Positions 5,382 to 7,710 of a DNA stretch of 7,710 nt are shown one piece after another. The stretch spans positions 1 to 7,710 of the forward strand of contig WQYJ01000091.1 in the NCBI GenBank assembly GCA_009781325.1, written 5' to 3'. The notes under the pieces were generated by a model. The model was not told the origin of the DNA. It saw only the letters and a list, made by a program, of their open reading frames with translations, and made no database searches. Positions within the stretch are counted from its first letter, which is position 1, and each line of letters begins with the position of its first letter. This DNA comes from Propionibacteriaceae bacterium. GTDB lineage: Bacteria; Actinomycetota; Actinomycetes; Propionibacteriales; Propionibacteriaceae. The position numbers and the translations under genes were made by a program.

Positions 5382-6722
5382 GTGGTTTCTAAGTTGGCCA
5401 ATCGGATCATCGTCGGTGGTCTGGCAGGTGTCCTGATCGCCAGTGGTGCTGGCTTGGGAGCTGCTTCGGTGGGAATGATTCCCGCTGCGCCGCTTGATGC
5501 TATCGATCCCGCGGCCTATGTTCTGCCGCTGCCGGATAGCGTCGACCCGGCTGCAGGATTGGATGGAGTCAACACTAAGGCAACCTCGGATGGGGACAAG
5601 ATCGAAAAGGCCCTGGATTCCCTGTCGAGGGGCGGAATTGGGACGGTGTCGTACTCGGTGATGGATCTGACATCACGCCAGCTTGTCAGTGAACGCGGAA
5701 GTATCGTTGGGATTCCTGCCTCGTCATGGAAGGTGATAACCTCCATGGCAGTTCTCTCCGCGTACGGGTCGGAGCATCGTTTTTCGACGACAGTGGTGGC
5801 GTCCTCGGATGGGATAGTTCTGGTGGGCGGAGGAGATCCCTATCTGACAGAAGAGGGAAGGTTCCATTCGAAGCAGGCGAGAATCCAAGATCTCGCTGAA
5901 GAATGCGCCAAAGCACTGCTGAAGAGCGGAAAGACACTGGTCACCCTCGGCTACGATGACTCATTGTTCGCAGGCCCGGGGTGGCATCCGGACTGGCTTC
6001 CGGTCGACGTGATCGATGTCTCCCCGGTGGCTGCCCTGTCTGTGGACCCCAATGGAGGGATGTATTCAGACACTGCGTTGTCGGCCGCCCGTACTTTCAG
6101 AGACCTGCTTGTCGAACACGGTATCAACGTCGTGCAAGTACGCGCAGAGCGAGCTGCACAAGGCGGAACAGTGCTCGCATCTGTGGATTCACTCCCGCTT
6201 GGTTTGATCGTTCAGAGGGTTCTCGAAACCTCGGATAACTATGCTGCTGAAGTACTCTTCCGTCATGTGAGTGTGGGTGCCGGCGGGGACGGCTCCTCAG
6301 ACGCTGCCGCCAAGGCGCTGCAGAATTATCTGGTGTCCAAGGAACTGTGGAACGACAAGATGATCGTCTCGGATGGATCGGGGCTGTCGCTGGTGACCAG
6401 GGTCTCACCTTATGTTCTCGCCAAGGCTATTCTGGTGGCCACCCAGGACCCAAAACTCGCCGATGTTCTCAAGGGACTGCCGGTCGCTGGGGTCGACGGT
6501 ACGCTGAAGAATCGCTTCAATGATTCCGATGAAGCCAATGGCCGTGGCGTCGTACGCGCTAAGACAGGCACCCACGATTATGACCTGTCCTTGACCGGTT
6601 TCGTACAGACCTCGTCTGGCGCGGTGCTGGTGTTCTCCTTCATGGTCACCAATGTTACGTCGGTCTACAGGACGCAGGACTGGATTGACGAAGCGGCGTC
6701 CGCCATCGCAGCCACTGGGTAG
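5382..6722 (+). CDS. dacB: D-alanyl-D-alanine carboxypeptidase/endopeptidase, PBP4 (S13) family
   Basis: The 446-residue product belongs to the penicillin-binding protein 4 family, which removes the terminal D-Ala of peptidoglycan stem peptides and/or cleaves cross-links outside the membrane. All three serine-transferase motifs are visible: SSWK (nucleophile Ser114, Lys117) in IPASSWKVITS, SDN at 284-286, and KTG at 394-396. Family landmarks GGGDPYL (149-155) and DGSGLS (331-336) are also present. The N-terminus has a basic start and a hydrophobic stretch (about 9-32), without a clear cleavage site, so it could be a signal peptide or an uncleaved anchor. Length is close to the family's usual size. 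The usual Met after the nucleophile-adjacent Ser is Trp116 here. It sits 14 nt after the RNase HI gene and 9 nt before tilS. A dacB-tilS pair is common in actinobacteria. It may also be called DacC or PBP4 in other genomes. Confidence 0.92.
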   Translation: MVSKLANRIIVGGLAGVLIASGAGLGAASVGMIPAAPLDAIDPAAYVLPLPDSVDPAAGLDGVNTKATSDGDKIEKALDSLSRGGIGTVSYSVMDLTSRQLVSERGSIVGIPASSWKVITSMAVLSAYGSEHRFSTTVVASSDGIVLVGGGDPYLTEEGRFHSKQARIQDLAEECAKALLKSGKTLVTLGYDDSLFAGPGWHPDWLPVDVIDVSPVAALSVDPNGGMYSDTALSAARTFRDLLVEHGINVVQVRAERAAQGGTVLASVDSLPLGLIVQRVLETSDNYAAEVLFRHVSVGAGGDGSSDAAAKALQNYLVSKELWNDKMIVSDGSGLSLVTRVSPYVLAKAILVATQDPKLADVLKGLPVAGVDGTLKNRFNDSDEANGRGVVRAKTGTHDYDLSLTGFVQTSSGAVLVFSFMVTNVTSVYRTQDWIDEAASAIAATG

Positions 6723-6731
6723 GATGGCCCC
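6720..6731 (+). promoter_or_regulatory. TAGGAT before tilS: -10-like hexamer or Shine-Dalgarno site
   Basis: TAGGAT (6720-6725) starts on the dacB stop codon and is followed by 6 nt and the tilS ATG at 6732, the same layout as before the DUF2207 and RNase HI genes. The hexamer matches TATAAT at 4 of 6 bases. However, the AGGA inside it (6721-6724) is also 7 nt from the ATG, the proper distance for a ribosome binding site. The sequence alone cannot separate an internal leaderless promoter from translation on the dacB mRNA. Confidence 0.35.
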
Positions 6732-7706
6732 ATGGCCCGCCGTGCATTGACACCTGTTTGCCTGAAGCTTGTGCAGGCGCTCGAACGGGTTGTCCCGCAG
6801 GCGATGACTGGTATGAATGCTGATCGATGCCTCATCGGATTATCCGGCGGCGCCGACTCTCTTGCTCTGACCGCTGCTGCTGCGTGGGCGCGGGATCATC
6901 GTGACGGTCCTCTTTCTGGTGTGGAGCTTAGTGCCATGGTTGTGGATCATGGGCTTCAGCCAGATTCCTTGTCTGTCGCGCAGCACGCAGTTGAGCAGGC
7001 GAATGAGCGTGGGGTGGCTGCGGAACTTAAGCAAGTCAGCGTCAACGCCAACGGATGCGGGGTTGAAGCAGGAGCTCGTGAAGCGCGCTATGCCGCCTTG
7101 ATGCACGACCCGCAGGCCTTGATCTTATTGGGTCACACTCTTGATGACCAGGCAGAAACCGTACTGCTGGGTATGGCAAGGGGATCGGGGACTCGCTCAC
7201 TGTCGGGGATGCCTGCTCAGCGCGACAATATCCTGCGTCCCTTCCTGGGAGTCCGCCGTTGTGACACAGAGCAGGCGTGCAGGGATTGGGGTTTGACCTG
7301 GTGGGAGGATCCCACGAATAGTGATCCGGGGTTCACTAGGTCACGGTTGAGATCAGCCATGGGGGCTCTGGAGACCACCCTCGGGCCTGGCTTTGCTCCA
7401 GCCCTAGCTCGGACGGCTGACATGTGCCGAATGGATGCTGACTTGCTCGATTCTCTCACCGAGCTGGAGGGTGTTGATGTTACTGCGGAAGCGATTGCAG
7501 TGAAGTCTTTGAGTGCTGTACCGGCAACTCTTCGCCATCGTGTGATTCATCGTTGGCTGCAGACAGTCGGTGCAGACCAGGTAACGAGAGACCATGTCCT
7601 GGCCAGTGATGCCCTTATCACCGATTGGCACGGTCAAAAAGGGATCCATGTGCCAGGGGGAACAGTCACTCGTGAAGCTGGTCTGCTTCGACTGCTTGCC
7701 CGATAG
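6732..7706 (+). CDS. tilS: tRNA(Ile)-lysidine synthase
   Basis: TilS uses ATP and lysine to convert C34 of the CAU-anticodon tRNA(Ile) to lysidine, so that the tRNA reads AUA and accepts isoleucine; it is normally essential. The 324-residue product has the N-type ATP-pyrophosphatase P-loop SGGADS (38-43), VVDHGLQ (70-76), the GHTLDDQAET block (134-143) and RPFLGVRR (169-176), then WWEDPTNSD with the following R..R pattern (190-206), which marks TilS against other PP-loop enzymes such as TtcA. It is shorter than the E. coli enzyme and ends soon after the central region, as is usual in actinobacteria. Start at the ATG 9 nt after dacB; no better upstream start exists. TAG stop at 7704-7706 is complete, 4 nt before the window edge. 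In related genomes hpt and ftsH follow, but they are not visible here. Confidence 0.95.
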   Translation: MARRALTPVCLKLVQALERVVPQAMTGMNADRCLIGLSGGADSLALTAAAAWARDHRDGPLSGVELSAMVVDHGLQPDSLSVAQHAVEQANERGVAAELKQVSVNANGCGVEAGAREARYAALMHDPQALILLGHTLDDQAETVLLGMARGSGTRSLSGMPAQRDNILRPFLGVRRCDTEQACRDWGLTWWEDPTNSDPGFTRSRLRSAMGALETTLGPGFAPALARTADMCRMDADLLDSLTELEGVDVTAEAIAVKSLSAVPATLRHRVIHRWLQTVGADQVTRDHVLASDALITDWHGQKGIHVPGGTVTREAGLLRLLAR

Positions 7707-7710
7707 GTAC

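Overview
The window looks like chromosomal DNA from a mid-GC (mid-50s % by eye) Gram-positive actinobacterium. The reasons are GTG starts, a short TilS lacking the C-terminal domains of the E. coli enzyme, the dacB-tilS gene order (known in many actinobacteria just upstream of hpt and ftsH, which would lie beyond the right edge), promoters set right against start codons as in leaderless mRNAs, and a DUF2207 protein. I cannot name the genus. All six supported genes are on the + strand.

Left part (1-1276): the 3' end of a cell-surface protein made of InlB-type B-repeats (Listeria-Bacteroides repeat family) with a C-terminal wall/membrane anchor. The intergenic space after it is almost filled by a palindromic element of about 209 bp. 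This element has 13-bp exact terminal inverted repeats, a 37-bp internal inverted repeat, and two direct copies of a REP-like unit 85 bp apart. Its left end contains the stop codon of the surface-protein gene, and its right end may supply a -35-like hexamer for the next gene.

Middle part (1277-4361): a secreted/membrane DUF2207 protein with a glycine-rich tail, then a protein with an N-terminal zinc ribbon, a long proline-rich disordered region, 8-residue REDSF tandem repeats and a C-terminal membrane anchor. Their functions are unknown. A hairpin lies across the stop codon of the second gene.

Right part (4408-7706): an RNase HI whose catalytic residues are intact, carrying a C-terminal domain that looks NTF2-like (DUF4440/SnoaL type); then a D-Ala-D-Ala carboxypeptidase of the PBP4/S13 family (dacB) 14 nt downstream; then tRNA(Ile)-lysidine synthase (tilS) 9 nt after that. 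The tight spacing suggests one transcription unit joining RNA:DNA hybrid removal, cell-wall trimming and tRNA modification.

Nothing here is a clear defence system, CRISPR array, tRNA, rRNA or transposase. The most unusual items are the nested-palindrome intergenic element, the mosaic B-repeats, the RNase HI fusion, and the zinc-ribbon/REDSF-repeat membrane protein.
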